A stretch of DNA of 64,000 bases from positions 2,672,528-2,736,527 of the forward strand of contig NZ_LR130760.1 of the NCBI RefSeq assembly GCF_900625095.1, given 5' to 3'. The notes beneath the pieces are model-generated. The model made no database searches, was not told where the DNA came from, and saw only the letters and a program-made list of their open reading frames with translations. The DNA is from Acinetobacter ihumii. Lineage in GTDB: Bacteria; Pseudomonadota; Gammaproteobacteria; Pseudomonadales; Moraxellaceae. Shown in pieces: positions 18,854 to 27,700 of this stretch; position 1 is the first letter of the stretch; each line of letters begins with the position of its first letter. A program made the translations under genes and the position numbers.

Positions 18854-19132
18854 ATGTCTATACAACAGTTGAAAGAATTATTTGGTAGTCAGGAAGCAAT
18901 TCTAGAATTGGTTCAACTCGAAGGTGGCGAATTGGCACTGCGTAATGCCGATTCAGAACAAGAGCCTTTGGTTAGAATTCAATTTAATGATGAAGTTAAA
19001 GCGATCCTCGGCGATCAAACCCCGATGGTGGCGCAGCATATGATTCAGGCTGCATTGTTTGGCTTGCTCGAAAAGCAGATGAATCAATGGCAGGCTGAAG
19101 TGGTTGATGAACAACCTCAGCATTTAAGCTAA
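18854..19132 (+). CDS. Small uncharacterised acidic protein
   Basis: A 92-residue protein, MSIQQLKELFGSQEAILELVQ onward, with no signal peptide, membrane helix or motif I recognise. A longer reading from 18764 is possible but GGAGGA sits just upstream of ATG 18854, and the extra 30 residues are low in conserved-looking content. The protein is acidic with a likely helical C-terminus (MVAQHMIQAALFGLLEKQMNQWQ). The terminator right behind it is shared with the convergent antiporter gene. Confidence 0.65.
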   Translation: MSIQQLKELFGSQEAILELVQLEGGELALRNADSEQEPLVRIQFNDEVKAILGDQTPMVAQHMIQAALFGLLEKQMNQWQAEVVDEQPQHLS

Positions 19133-19138
19133 AAAAAA

Positions 19139-19162
19139 GCGTACCTCGGGTACGCTTTTTTA
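19139..19162. terminator. Bidirectional terminator
   Basis: Stem GCGTACC / GGTACGC (19139-19145, 19149-19155) with a 3-base loop, A-run before and T-run after, between convergent genes. Confidence 0.88.
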
Positions 19163-19173
19163 TGTTCTATTCT

Positions 19174-20895
19174 CTAGTGACTATGACTAACATGATGAGC
19201 CAATTCAATCTGGTGCAGAATATGCTGGCTCATATTTTTCGCCATTTCTTCTTTGGCATAAAACACAAGACCAATATTATCCTGACGAATGACTTCAGCC
19301 TCTTCATTGCTTTCTGCGCAGCATAATACCTCAATTTGAGGGTTTAACTGTTTGGCAATATCGACAATACGGTGAATATCAATAATGTCCATGGGCGATA
19401 GAACCAGTAAACGTGCATGCATAATATGCGCTTGAATCAACACACTCGGTTCGGTCGCTTCACCACTGACAGCAGCAATTCCTTTTTTACGCAAATTTTC
19501 CACAATTTCCCGATTTTCTTCAGCAATGACCACTTTAATTTCTTGTTCCATTAAGGTCTTGGTAATGCGTCGTCCCACTTCACCATAACCGACCATCACT
19601 ACCTGATCACGCAAATAATTTTGATCAACCTCATCGGGAAGCATGGCCAACGGATCACCACTGCGTTCTAATAAACGTGCCAAATGTGACCGTTCCCGAA
19701 TCCAGCGTTGAATAGGTTCAATGGCAGAGAATACAAATGAATTGAGGGTAATTGAAAACAGTGCACCTGCAAGAATTAAATTTTGCGCATCTAGGGTTAA
19801 TAATCCGAGTGACACCCCAAGTGTTGCCAAAATAAAGGAAAACTCTCCAATTTGCGCCAAACTGGCACCCACGGTGAGTGCGGTATTAATGGGATAACGA
19901 AAGAATAACACCAGTGCCATGGCTGCAAGGGTCTTACCGACCATAATAATCGCAATGACGGCCAAGATATGTAACGGTTGTTCCAGCAAAATATGCGGAT
20001 CAAAGAGCATTCCCACCGACACAAAGAATAAAATGGAAAAGATTTCACGTAGTGGCAGCGTTTCTTCTTCGGCACGGTGACTAAAGTCAGACTCTTTGAC
20101 CACCATCCCTGCAAAGAATGCGCCCAGTGCCATAGAAACCCCAAAAATCGCATAAGAGCCATAGGCAATCGAGACGGCTGCGGCAACGACCGTGAGGGTA
20201 AACAGTTCACGTGAACCCAGACGCGCCACGAACTGCATGATCATCGGGACTAAACGTTTGCCAATAATCAGCATAAAGGCAATAAAGCCCGCAACTTTTA
20301 ATAAAGTGATGCCAATGGTGACCCAGATATTGCCATGACTTGCTGCGCCATGCGCCAGCTCTTTGCCGCCCAATAAAACAGCCGTAGCAGGCAGCAGCAC
20401 CAAGACCAAAACCATGACTAGATCTTCGACTAACAGCCAGCCTACCGCGATTTTACCGTTCACTGAGTCAAGTAGACCGCGATCCCCCAAAGCTTTGAGC
20501 AAGACCACGGTGCTGGCACAGGACAGACTTAAACCAAATACCAATGCAGAACCAAAACTCCAGCCCCACCACATCGACACCCCAATGCCGAGCAAGGTCG
20601 CTACAGCAATCTGTAAAATCGCGCCGGGCAGTGCAATACGGCGCACCTGAAGTAAATCATTTAGAGAAAAGTGCATTCCCACGCCAAACATGAGAAACAT
20701 GACGCCCAATTCTGCCAACTGGTTGGCAAGCGTCATATCTGCCACGACACCAGGTGTGTTGGGACTGATAATAATGCCGGCAATTAAATAGCCAATAAGA
20801 GGAGGAAGGCGTAGACGTGCAGCGATATAGCCAAAAATAAGGGCGATACCGAACCCAACCGCTAATAGAATAATCAAATCTACGTCATGTGGCAC
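19174..20895 (-). CDS. CPA2-family monovalent cation:proton antiporter (KefB/KefC/YbaL type)
   Basis: A 573-residue inner-membrane antiporter. Residues 1 to about 390 form a Na+/H+ exchanger domain of twelve or so helices (start DLIILLAVGFGIALIFGYIAARLRLPPLIGYLIAGIIISP). Residues about 415-540 form an RCK_N/TrkA-N regulatory domain with the nucleotide-binding glycine motif MVGYGEVGRRI. K+ or Na+ efflux in exchange for protons is the family role. The start is GTG 20895, supported by AGGAG six bases upstream. The C-terminus ends in a His-rich tail (HHVSHSH). Length and lack of a KTN extension point to the YbaL-type rather than classic KefC. Confidence 0.88.
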   Translation of the reverse strand: MPHDVDLIILLAVGFGIALIFGYIAARLRLPPLIGYLIAGIIISPNTPGVVADMTLANQLAELGVMFLMFGVGMHFSLNDLLQVRRIALPGAILQIAVATLLGIGVSMWWGWSFGSALVFGLSLSCASTVVLLKALGDRGLLDSVNGKIAVGWLLVEDLVMVLVLVLLPATAVLLGGKELAHGAASHGNIWVTIGITLLKVAGFIAFMLIIGKRLVPMIMQFVARLGSRELFTLTVVAAAVSIAYGSYAIFGVSMALGAFFAGMVVKESDFSHRAEEETLPLREIFSILFFVSVGMLFDPHILLEQPLHILAVIAIIMVGKTLAAMALVLFFRYPINTALTVGASLAQIGEFSFILATLGVSLGLLTLDAQNLILAGALFSITLNSFVFSAIEPIQRWIRERSHLARLLERSGDPLAMLPDEVDQNYLRDQVVMVGYGEVGRRITKTLMEQEIKVVIAEENREIVENLRKKGIAAVSGEATEPSVLIQAHIMHARLLVLSPMDIIDIHRIVDIAKQLNPQIEVLCCAESNEEAEVIRQDNIGLVFYAKEEMAKNMSQHILHQIELAHHVSHSH

Positions 20896-20990
20896 TCAAT
20901 ACTCCTTATGGGTACGGTTAAAACAATAAGCATAAAAAATGCCAATGTTTAAAATATGAAAAGTTTAGCAAGCTGGACAAAAGGAATGCA

Positions 20991-21022
20991 AAAAAAAACG
21001 ACCTCAATTGAAGTCGTTTTTT
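20991..21022 (-). terminator. Terminator of the L28-L33 operon
   Basis: On the minus strand a stem AACGACTTCAA / TTGAGGTCGTT with one G-U pair, followed by a run of nine T residues. Confidence 0.85.
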
Positions 21023-21035
21023 GTAGAATCTAAAA

Positions 21036-21191
21036 TTATTTAATTTTAGCTTCTTTGAAGATGACGTGTTGACGGATTTTTGGATCAAATTTTTTGATTT
21101 CCATTTTTTCCGGCATAGTACGTTTGTTCTTAGTGGTAGTGTAGAAATAACCAGTACCAGCTGAAGAAACTAGGCGAATCTTGTCACGCAT
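21036..21191 (-). CDS. rpmG: 50S ribosomal protein L33
   Basis: A 51-residue protein reading [20 protein letters not shown] at the start and ending FKEAKIK, the classic L33 sequence of the large ribosomal subunit. It has no cysteines, so it is the zinc-independent (C-minus) form. It lies 12 bases after rpmB in the same operon, as in most gammaproteobacteria. Confidence 0.96.
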
Positions 21192-21203
21192 TGCAAGGAC
21201 TCC

Positions 21204-21440
21204 TTAGATCTTTTGGCCTTGAGCACGAAGATCAGCTACAACCTTTTCAATGCCCAATTTGTCGATAATACGCATACCTTTAGTGGTTAGACGAAGACGT
21301 ACGAAACGTTTTTCGCTTTCTAACCAAAAACGGTGGTGGTGCAGGTTCGGCTCGAACCGGCGTTTGGTTTTGTTGTTTGCGTGCGAAACGTTGTTACCAA
21401 CGATTGGACGCTTGCCGGTAACTTGGCAAACCTTAGACAT
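21204..21440 (-). CDS. rpmB: 50S ribosomal protein L28
   Basis: A 78-residue ribosomal protein starting [20 protein letters not shown] with the typical [13 protein letters not shown] core. The start is ATG 21440, with GGAG upstream; an in-frame start ten codons earlier is part of the leader. First gene of the rpmB-rpmG operon. Confidence 0.96.
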   Translation of the reverse strand: MSKVCQVTGKRPIVGNNVSHANNKTKRRFEPNLHHHRFWLESEKRFVRLRLTTKGMRIIDKLGIEKVVADLRAQGQKI

Positions 21441-21562
21441 GGTGAACTCCATTGCTAGTTTTAAGCACACAATGTGCGACTAGCCATTCAAACTAAACGG
21501 ATGAAATCATTCAAGGGGCGTTTTATACCAAAAATACGATTAAAAGACAAGCGAATTTGGTA

Positions 21563-21598
21563 AAAACTAGGCATGAGTTTGTGTAATAGCTCATGCCT
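21563..21598 (-). terminator. Terminator after the aldehyde dehydrogenase gene
   Basis: On the minus strand a 9-base stem AGGCATGAG / CTCATGCCT with a 12-base loop is followed by AGTTTTTA. Confidence 0.7.
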
Positions 21599-21606
21599 TG
21601 ATCACA

Positions 21607-23064
21607 TTAACGAAATAGGGTTTTTAAAAGCAGTGTGTGTGCAGGTTTATTGTACGGCGGCAAAATCATTTTCAAGCTATACAATTTTGAACTGACTGGA
21701 TTTGACATCATTGAACGTTCATGTGAAAAGCTAAAGAAGCCTTCAGGACCGTGATATTTGCCCATACCTGACGCACCAACACCGCCAAATGGCAAGTCAT
21801 CCTGCGCGACATGTGTCAGCGTTTGATTAAAGCCAAAATGTCCAGAATGAGTGCTTGATGCCACATAATCAGCCCGTTTACTGTCGGTGTCAAAATAATA
21901 AAATGCCAATGGACGTGGGCGGCTATTAATATATTGCAGTGCATCTTCAATATGCTCATATTCTAAAACAGGCAACACCGGGCCGAAGATTTCATTTTGC
22001 ATAATTTGCATGTCATTGGTGACACCTGTAACCAAAGTCGGTGCAATTTTTCGGACTTCATCTAAAGATTCATTGTGCTGATTGAGCTCAATGACTTTTG
22101 CACCTTGTTGAACAGCATCTTCCAAATAACCCTGAATACGATTGTATTGTTTGTCATTAACGATTGAGGTGTAATCATTATTGTCGCCCAAATATGGATA
22201 CATGGTTGAAACAACGGCTTGATAGTGTTGTGCAAATTCTTCAGTTTTTCCTTTTGGAATTAATAGATAATCTGCGGCCACACAAGTTTGACCTGCATTC
22301 CAGAGTTTTCCAACCGCTATGCGTTGTGCAGCATCGCGAAGATTCATTGCAGGATGAATTAACGCTGGAGATTTACCACCGAGTTCCAAAATGACAGGCA
22401 CCAGATGTTCCGCCGCCGCTGCCATGACGGTTTTACCGACTTCGGTAGAACCCGTAAAAATCATTTTATCAAAGGGTAAGCGACTAAAAGCATCGGAAAT
22501 GGCACCACCACCATTAATGACAGTGACTAATTCCTGTGAAAATGCTTCTGCCAAAGCATTTTCCAATACCTGACCAAAATGTGCAGATGCGCTGGAAATC
22601 TTGATCATGGCATGATTGCCTGCTGCCAGCGCACAAATCAGTGGGCCAACTGAAAGCAAAAGTGGATAATTCCAAGGGGTAATAATACCGATCACGCCAA
22701 GAGGCTGGTACTGTACCCAGCCTTTGGCAGGTTGATGTAACATACTTATATGACGTTTAGACGGTTTCATCCAAGCCGTTAAATTCTTGCTATAGTATTT
22801 AATATGTTCTAAACAAGTCAGTACTTCACCAATTTTGGTTTCCATAATGGCGCGATTGCCGTAATCTTGGCTAATGGCATGCGCAAATTGATCCTGATAT
22901 TTGATCAGGACTTGTTTAAGTCGGGCTAAACGGTCAATCCTTTCTTTTGCACTCGGCAGAGGATTGCGCTGATAGGCAAACTTTTGATGTTCGAGAACAT
23001 CTTTTAAATGTTGTGTATCGAATGAATGAGGAGTCATCGAAGTTGTTTTTGTTTGACTGTTCAT
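21607..23064 (-). CDS. NAD(P)-dependent aldehyde dehydrogenase, coniferyl-aldehyde-dehydrogenase-like
   Basis: A 485-residue ALDH-superfamily enzyme that oxidises an aldehyde to the acid. The nucleotide-binding segment is IFTGSTEVGK, the general base Glu lies in LELGGKSPA, and the catalytic cysteine in NAGQTCVAADY. The overall pattern (ITPWNYPLLLSVGPL, NEIFGPVLPV, late GASGMGKYHGPEGFFSFSHE) is that of the coniferyl/long-chain aldehyde group, which keeps a hydrophobic C-terminal tail. It is divergently placed from a TetR regulator that probably controls it through an inverted repeat at 23103-23122. Substrate is not determined. Confidence 0.88.
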   Translation of the reverse strand: MNSQTKTTSMTPHSFDTQHLKDVLEHQKFAYQRNPLPSAKERIDRLARLKQVLIKYQDQFAHAISQDYGNRAIMETKIGEVLTCLEHIKYYSKNLTAWMKPSKRHISMLHQPAKGWVQYQPLGVIGIITPWNYPLLLSVGPLICALAAGNHAMIKISSASAHFGQVLENALAEAFSQELVTVINGGGAISDAFSRLPFDKMIFTGSTEVGKTVMAAAAEHLVPVILELGGKSPALIHPAMNLRDAAQRIAVGKLWNAGQTCVAADYLLIPKGKTEEFAQHYQAVVSTMYPYLGDNNDYTSIVNDKQYNRIQGYLEDAVQQGAKVIELNQHNESLDEVRKIAPTLVTGVTNDMQIMQNEIFGPVLPVLEYEHIEDALQYINSRPRPLAFYYFDTDSKRADYVASSTHSGHFGFNQTLTHVAQDDLPFGGVGASGMGKYHGPEGFFSFSHERSMMSNPVSSKLYSLKMILPPYNKPAHTLLLKTLFR

Positions 23065-23102
23065 GACACGCTACCGTAACTTGAGATTGCTATATATTAA
23101 TT

Positions 23103-23122
23103 TTTAGAGTAAAAACTCTAAA
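23103..23122. promoter_or_regulatory. Inverted repeat, candidate TetR-family operator
   Basis: TTTAGAGT-AAAA-ACTCTAAA, eight-base perfect arms with a four-base spacer, in the 120-base region between the divergent aldehyde dehydrogenase and TetR genes. It lies 39 bases upstream of the dehydrogenase start, so a bound repressor would cover that promoter. Confidence 0.55.
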
Positions 23123-23184
23123 TAGTCAAGCTGGATCGTGTTTCAGTGTTTTAAGTATTTGAATTTATAGATGGTTATTAAATA

Positions 23185-23874
23185 ATGTCCAACCCTAAAA
23201 CAGTAAAAACCAAAGATCGTATTCTGACCATGAGCTTGCAACTGTTTAATGAGCGTGGTGAAAGATCGGTAACGACCAATCACATTGCCTCGGAGTTGGG
23301 CATTAGTCCAGGTAACTTGTACTACCATTTTCGCAACAAGCAAGACATTATCAAGGAGTTGGCTGAACAATATCAGCAGGAAACTTTACAAATGTTGGCT
23401 TTACCCGATGACCGTCAAGTCAATAGTAACGATAAAATTCGCTATTTTCAGGTACTCAGTAATCAGCTTTGGGCGTACCGTTTTTTGCATCGCGATGTCT
23501 ATCATTTAATAGAAAATAATAGTGATTTTAAGAAAATTTATCCGCGTTTTGCTGGCAAGGTTATGCAGCAGGGACAAAAAATTTATAAAGCCTTTGTAGA
23601 TGCAGGTCTTATGAGAATGACAGACTCAGAAATTGAGGCGCTGATTATTAATCTCTGGATTGTGCTCACCAACTGGACCAACTTCCTGTTCATGTCGGGA
23701 CATATTAGTGACAATAGTCATTTAGACGAAAAGTGGATCTGGCAAGCATTACGTCAAATGGTGTTTTTAGAAGGTCCATATTTAATGGGGGAAAGTCGCC
23801 AGACCTACGAAAATCTACTGCAAAGTTTTGGTAATTCTGAACTTTTTGCCAGTCTATCTGCCAAAACTCATTAA
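23185..23874 (+). CDS. TetR/AcrR family transcriptional regulator
   Basis: A 229-residue regulator. The N-terminal helix-turn-helix is typical: RILTMSLQLFNERGERSVTTNHIASELGISPGNLYYHFRNKQDIIKEL (about 12-60). The larger C-terminal ligand-binding domain (TetR_C_13-like) is rich in aromatic residues, suggesting a hydrophobic ligand such as a fatty aldehyde or acid. It is transcribed away from the aldehyde dehydrogenase gene and most likely represses it; this is inference from arrangement and the palindrome between them. Confidence 0.9.
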   Translation: MSNPKTVKTKDRILTMSLQLFNERGERSVTTNHIASELGISPGNLYYHFRNKQDIIKELAEQYQQETLQMLALPDDRQVNSNDKIRYFQVLSNQLWAYRFLHRDVYHLIENNSDFKKIYPRFAGKVMQQGQKIYKAFVDAGLMRMTDSEIEALIINLWIVLTNWTNFLFMSGHISDNSHLDEKWIWQALRQMVFLEGPYLMGESRQTYENLLQSFGNSELFASLSAKTH

Positions 23875-23989
23875 GTTGCTTTTTAAGTCCAGTTTTGGCT
23901 TTGTCTGCGGAAACTCTTTTAGTCTGCTACAAAAAAGAGCTAGAATACTCGGCTTGTTTTTAAATTGACCTATAAGTGATTTTTATCCA

Positions 23990-24856
23990 ATGAACACGAC
24001 CACCGCCAATACAGCACGTTTACTCATTACCTGTGAAGATAAGCCGGGCATTGTACAAGCTGTATCGAGTTTTCTGTATCATCAGGGCGCGAATATTACT
24101 GCGCTTGATCAATATGCCACAGAAGCTCAGGGTGGACGCTATTTCATGCGCGTTGAGTTTGAACTCGATCATTTACAATCGCGTAAAGAAACATTGATTC
24201 AAACCTTTGCTGTTAATGTGGCTGATCGTTACAACATGCAATGGCGTTTGGCTTTCGTCAATGAACTGAAAAAAGTGGGTGTTTTGGTTTCTAAAGTAGA
24301 TCATGCCCTATTAGAGTTACTCTGGCGTCATGCACGTGGTGGTTTGGCCTGTGAAATTACCAAGGTGGTGTCAAACCATGAAGATTTACGTGACGCTGTA
24401 GAAAATTTTGGTATTCCGTTTGAAGTGGTGCCCGTTACTAAAGAAAACAAACGCGAAGCATATGCCAAAATTGATGACATCATGCAAGGCAATGATCTTC
24501 TGGTGTTGGCGCGCTATATGCAAATTTTAGATGAAGAATTTGTACAAAAATGGGAAATGAAGGTGATTAATATCCATCATTCATTCTTACCTGCTTTTGT
24601 TGGTGCAAATCCATATAAACAAGCCTATGAGAAGGGTGTGAAGCTCATTGGTGCGACCGCACATTATGTGACGGCTGATCTGGATCAGGGCCCAATTATT
24701 GAACAGGACGTTGAGCGTGTGAATCACGATTTTACAGTGGAACAACTGCGAGAGTTGGGACAGGACGTTGAACGTAATGTTTTGGCGCGCGCGGTTAAAT
24801 GGCATTTAGAAGACCGAATTATTGTCGATGGCAACAAAACAGTGGTTTTCCAGTAA
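23990..24856 (+). CDS. purU: Formyltetrahydrofolate deformylase
   Basis: A 288-residue enzyme that hydrolyses 10-formyl-THF to formate and THF, balancing the one-carbon pool. An N-terminal ACT domain (about 8-85, LLITCEDKPGIVQAVSSFLY) is followed by a formyltransferase-type catalytic domain with the motifs INIHHSFLPAFVGANPY and GATAHYVTADLDQGPII that carry the catalytic His and Asp. Length matches E. coli PurU (280). It is followed by a clear terminator. Confidence 0.95.
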   Translation: MNTTTANTARLLITCEDKPGIVQAVSSFLYHQGANITALDQYATEAQGGRYFMRVEFELDHLQSRKETLIQTFAVNVADRYNMQWRLAFVNELKKVGVLVSKVDHALLELLWRHARGGLACEITKVVSNHEDLRDAVENFGIPFEVVPVTKENKREAYAKIDDIMQGNDLLVLARYMQILDEEFVQKWEMKVINIHHSFLPAFVGANPYKQAYEKGVKLIGATAHYVTADLDQGPIIEQDVERVNHDFTVEQLRELGQDVERNVLARAVKWHLEDRIIVDGNKTVVFQ

Positions 24857-24877
24857 AAACGTCAATAATTTCTTAAG

Positions 24878-24902
24878 AAGCATGTTTTACATGCTTTTTT
24901 TA
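24878..24902 (+). terminator. Terminator after purU
   Basis: Stem AAGCATGT / ACATGCTT (24878-24885, 24889-24896), 3-base loop, then a T-run. Confidence 0.88.
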
Positions 24903-25046
24903 TTATTTATCATTGTTATGATATAACATATAATATAAGAGCATGCATTGATTTTAATATGCAGAAATTCGAGTCAAAAAGATGCGGAATTAATTTATGA
25001 AATTTAGGCATTTTTTTATTTGAGTTACAGTTCAGCAAAATAATGG

Positions 25047-25076
25047 TTGCAAATGAAAACACTTCTCATTTATTAT
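25047..25076 (+). promoter_or_regulatory. Promoter of tonB-exbB-exbD with embedded Fur-box-like site
   Basis: TTGCAA (25047-25052) and TATTAT (25071-25076), spaced 18 bases, look like -35 and -10 elements. Between them lies TGAAAACACTTCTCA (25054-25068), which read on the other strand matches the 7-1-7 Fur pattern at 11 of 14 defined positions. Iron-bound Fur there would block polymerase. The rest of the 309-base gap between purU and tonB holds only the purU terminator and AT-rich sequence. Confidence 0.5.
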
Positions 25077-25165
25077 TGCGTTACTTTAATTGTTTGAACC
25101 GATGAGCTAAATCGTTCCAAGACATGGTCTGGAGATTTGGTTTTCAATAAGGTAATTAGATTCAT

Positions 25166-25948
25166 ATGAGTCAATCTCCTGCTATAACTTTGAATTCTAC
25201 TCCTCCGAATTCTCCCAATCCGATGAAGAAAAAAGTCATCGCTGCACTGGTTGCGGTTGTTGTGGGACATGCGGGAGTGCTTTGGGCAGTCAGTCATTTA
25301 AAAAGCCCAGAGTTGCCTCCAATTGAGAAAAAACCACTCAATGTTCGTTTTGTCAAAATTCAGGCACCTCCTCCATTGCCTCCAAAACCAAAGGCTGAAC
25401 CGAAGAAGGAAGAGCCAAAGCCTAAAAAAGAGGTGAAGGAAGTTAAAGTGGTTGAAAAAGTTGCACCACCACCTAAAAAAGTGGAAAAAGTGCAGCAGGT
25501 GAAAAAGGCGGAAACCCCTAAAGAAGTGGTGAAAGCTGAACCAAAGGTGGATATGAAACCTTTGACAACGACTACAACAGTGACCGAAAAAGTGGTTGAA
25601 AAAGCGAAACCTGCACCGCAACCTGCGGTAGAACCACAACGTGATGCTTCACCTAAAAGTGTATCGATTGGTGGCTCAGGAGTGCAATGGAGTCGTTCTC
25701 CACGTCCTTCCTATACCAATCGTGATTTGCAGGGGCAGACCCGAACTGTCGTGGTCATGATTGAAGCAGATGAAACTGGAAAAATCATGAATGCACGTGT
25801 GACGCGCAGTAGTGGTGTTGCTTCACTAGATGACAAAATTTTACGCGCAGTGCGTAGTGCGAAATTCAAACCGTATAAAGAAAATGGTGTGGCTTACCCA
25901 ATTCGGGCAGAGCAACCATTTGAACTAACATTGAATCCTAACGGCTAA
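25166..25948 (+). CDS. tonB: TonB energy transducer
   Basis: A 260-residue periplasm-spanning protein. It has an N-terminal membrane anchor (about 22-43, KKVIAALVAVVVGHAGVLWAV), a Pro/Lys/Glu-rich spacer (about 55-150) and a C-terminal TonB domain (about 175-258) with GKIMNARVTRSSGVASLDDKILRAVRSAKFKPY. It transfers the ExbBD proton-motive force to outer-membrane receptors. It is the first gene of tonB-exbB-exbD. The His in the anchor (GHAG), required in other TonB proteins, is present. Confidence 0.95.
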   Translation: MSQSPAITLNSTPPNSPNPMKKKVIAALVAVVVGHAGVLWAVSHLKSPELPPIEKKPLNVRFVKIQAPPPLPPKPKAEPKKEEPKPKKEVKEVKVVEKVAPPPKKVEKVQQVKKAETPKEVVKAEPKVDMKPLTTTTTVTEKVVEKAKPAPQPAVEPQRDASPKSVSIGGSGVQWSRSPRPSYTNRDLQGQTRTVVVMIEADETGKIMNARVTRSSGVASLDDKILRAVRSAKFKPYKENGVAYPIRAEQPFELTLNPNG

Positions 25949-25967
25949 CATTTTCAGGAGTTCGAGT

Positions 25968-26591
25968 ATGAACTTTTCAGTTTATTGGCAACATGCAGAT
26001 GCAGTCAGCAAAACACTGTATTTTGTGCTTTTGGCTATGTCGATTGCAACCTGGACGATTTTCATCCTGCGTTTGATGGGAACCCGCCAATTAAAACAAC
26101 AAGCTTATGCTCAACTGTCTAAAGCATTATCCAGCTTAAAGGCAAAGTTTGTACATTTGCCATTTGATCAACGTAAAGCGGTGGCTGAACAAGCGTTGCT
26201 CCGTCAGATTTCTGCTGAAAAATCCAATGCAGAAAAAGGTGTTGCAGTTTTAGGTACGATTGCCTCGATTGCACCTTTTGTGGGTTTATTTGGTACGGTA
26301 TGGGGGATTTTCCATGCTCTGGTTGCCGTCGGTAAAAGTGGTCAGGCAGGTCTGGCTCAAGTGGCAACTCCAGTCGGTGAAGCCTTGATTATGACGGGTT
26401 TAGGTTTGGCTGTCGCAATTCCAGCGGTCTTGGCGTATAACATCTGTGTACGTTTTAATCGTGGTTTGGCGCATGATTTACAGGATCAGGCACACAGCTT
26501 ATTGATTGATACCATGTTGCAACAAGATTCTGTAGAAACTAAAGCAGATGTGAAAGCAACTTCACAAAGTTATGTGGGAGGTCAGGCTTAA
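25968..26591 (+). CDS. exbB: ExbB proton-channel subunit (MotA/TolQ/ExbB family)
   Basis: A 207-residue inner-membrane protein with three membrane helices (about 15-36, 100-125, 145-170). The family core IASIAPFVGLFGTVWGIFHAL and GEALIMTGLGLAVAIPAVLAYN is complete. It forms the pentameric channel with ExbD. Its stop codon shares one base with the exbD start (TAATG), indicating translational coupling. Confidence 0.95.
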   Translation: MNFSVYWQHADAVSKTLYFVLLAMSIATWTIFILRLMGTRQLKQQAYAQLSKALSSLKAKFVHLPFDQRKAVAEQALLRQISAEKSNAEKGVAVLGTIASIAPFVGLFGTVWGIFHALVAVGKSGQAGLAQVATPVGEALIMTGLGLAVAIPAVLAYNICVRFNRGLAHDLQDQAHSLLIDTMLQQDSVETKADVKATSQSYVGGQA

Positions 26592-26995
26592 TGGCTTTTC
26601 AATTGGGTGAAGACCACGACAGTGGCATGAATGAGATGAACCTCATTCCGTTAATTGACATTATGTTGGTATTGATGATCATTTTTCTTGTTACCGCGAC
26701 GGTCGCCAACCCATCAGTGCCATTAACACTACCAAAAACCACTGCTGAAATTCAGCCTCCGCCAGATAAGCCAATTACCATTAGCATTAATGCAGATGGA
26801 GGTATTGCTTGGGGGCAGGAAAATATTAGCTTAGATGAGTTGCAACGACGTTTTAATGAAGCAGGTCAAGCGGCTCAAAAACCTACCGTACAATTACGTG
26901 CAGATAAAGAATCACGTTATGATACTGTGGCGCAAGTGATGTCACGTGCGAGTGAAGCCGGACTCAGTGATATTGCTTTTGTGAGTGAGAACTGA
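26591..26995 (+). CDS. exbD: ExbD proton-channel subunit
   Basis: A 134-residue single-span protein. The membrane helix (about 17-38) contains the essential aspartate in NLIPLIDIMLVLMIIFLV, and the periplasmic domain follows. Last gene of the tonB operon; a bidirectional terminator separates it from convergent msrA. Confidence 0.95.
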   Translation: MAFQLGEDHDSGMNEMNLIPLIDIMLVLMIIFLVTATVANPSVPLTLPKTTAEIQPPPDKPITISINADGGIAWGQENISLDELQRRFNEAGQAAQKPTVQLRADKESRYDTVAQVMSRASEAGLSDIAFVSEN

Positions 26996-27030
26996 TTTTC
27001 ACTGTTGATTTAAATAATCTGCATTCAAAG

Positions 27031-27058
27031 AAAAGCAACTCAAATGAGTTGCTTTTTT
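27031..27058. terminator. Bidirectional terminator between exbD and msrA
   Basis: Stem AAAAGCAACTC / GAGTTGCTTTT (27031-27041, 27046-27056) with a 4-base loop and T-runs on both strands. Confidence 0.9.
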
Positions 27059-27073
27059 ACGTTAAGCTTTGAC

Positions 27074-27598
27074 TCAATCTGTTTTCAGCAAATCCTGAAA
27101 CTTGGCTCTTAATTTAGAAAGTTTCGGTGGAATCGCAAAGTTGCAATAACCTTGTGAAGGATTTTTGGCATAGAAGTTTTGATGATAATCTTCTGCTGGA
27201 TAAAAGGTCGGCACAGGACTGAGTTCAGTGACAATATTCAAACCGTCCTGTTTTAACTCGGCAATCAACTGTTCAGCTTGCTGCTTTTGCGACTCGTCAA
27301 AATAATAAATGACAGAGCGATATTGTGTTCCGACATCGTTACCTTGACGATTAAGTGTCGTCGGATCATGTGTGGCAAAAAAAACATGCAATAGTTGAGT
27401 GTAGCTGACTTGCTGTTCATCGAAGTCGATGAGAATGACTTCTGCATGTTTGGTCTGACCTGTACAGACTGCTTCATAACTAGGGTTAGGGATATCTCCG
27501 CCAGCATAACCACTGAGCACTTTGCTGACCCCTTGAATCTGTAAGAAGACCGCCTCGGTACACCAAAAACATCCACCGCCAAATAAAGCCTGTTGCAT
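27074..27598 (-). CDS. msrA: Peptide methionine-(S)-S-oxide reductase
   Basis: A 174-residue repair enzyme that reduces the S-epimer of methionine sulfoxide. The catalytic motif GCFW is at residues 9-12 (Cys10) in [15 protein letters not shown], and the conserved [19 protein letters not shown] block follows. The resolving-cysteine arrangement at the C-terminus is reduced to one Cys ([10 protein letters not shown]). Monocistronic and cytoplasmic, without signal peptide. Confidence 0.95.
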   Translation of the reverse strand: MQQALFGGGCFWCTEAVFLQIQGVSKVLSGYAGGDIPNPSYEAVCTGQTKHAEVILIDFDEQQVSYTQLLHVFFATHDPTTLNRQGNDVGTQYRSVIYYFDESQKQQAEQLIAELKQDGLNIVTELSPVPTFYPAEDYHQNFYAKNPSQGYCNFAIPPKLSKLRAKFQDLLKTD

Positions 27599-27700
27599 CT
27601 ATTGATCCCTCTATGTTCATTACTTAAAACTTTAACGCTATCCTGAGAGTGTTACCACAATTCATTGATAAGATTATATGCATTGGTCTGAATGATGGGT

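Noticed and set aside
19797..20210. Minus-strand 137-residue frame inside the antiporter gene
   Set aside because: Same-strand alternate frame of a clear CPA2 antiporter gene; no start signal and no membrane or domain pattern of its own.
23860..23899. Inverted repeat GCCAAAACT / AGTTTTGGC after the TetR gene
   Set aside because: Long 22-base loop and no clear T-run directly behind; not listed as a terminator.
25298..25639. Minus-strand frame of 113 residues rich in Phe, Trp, Arg and Leu
   Set aside because: It is the exact antisense of the Pro/Lys/Glu-rich linker of tonB, so its composition is a mirror of that repeat. No ribosome site.
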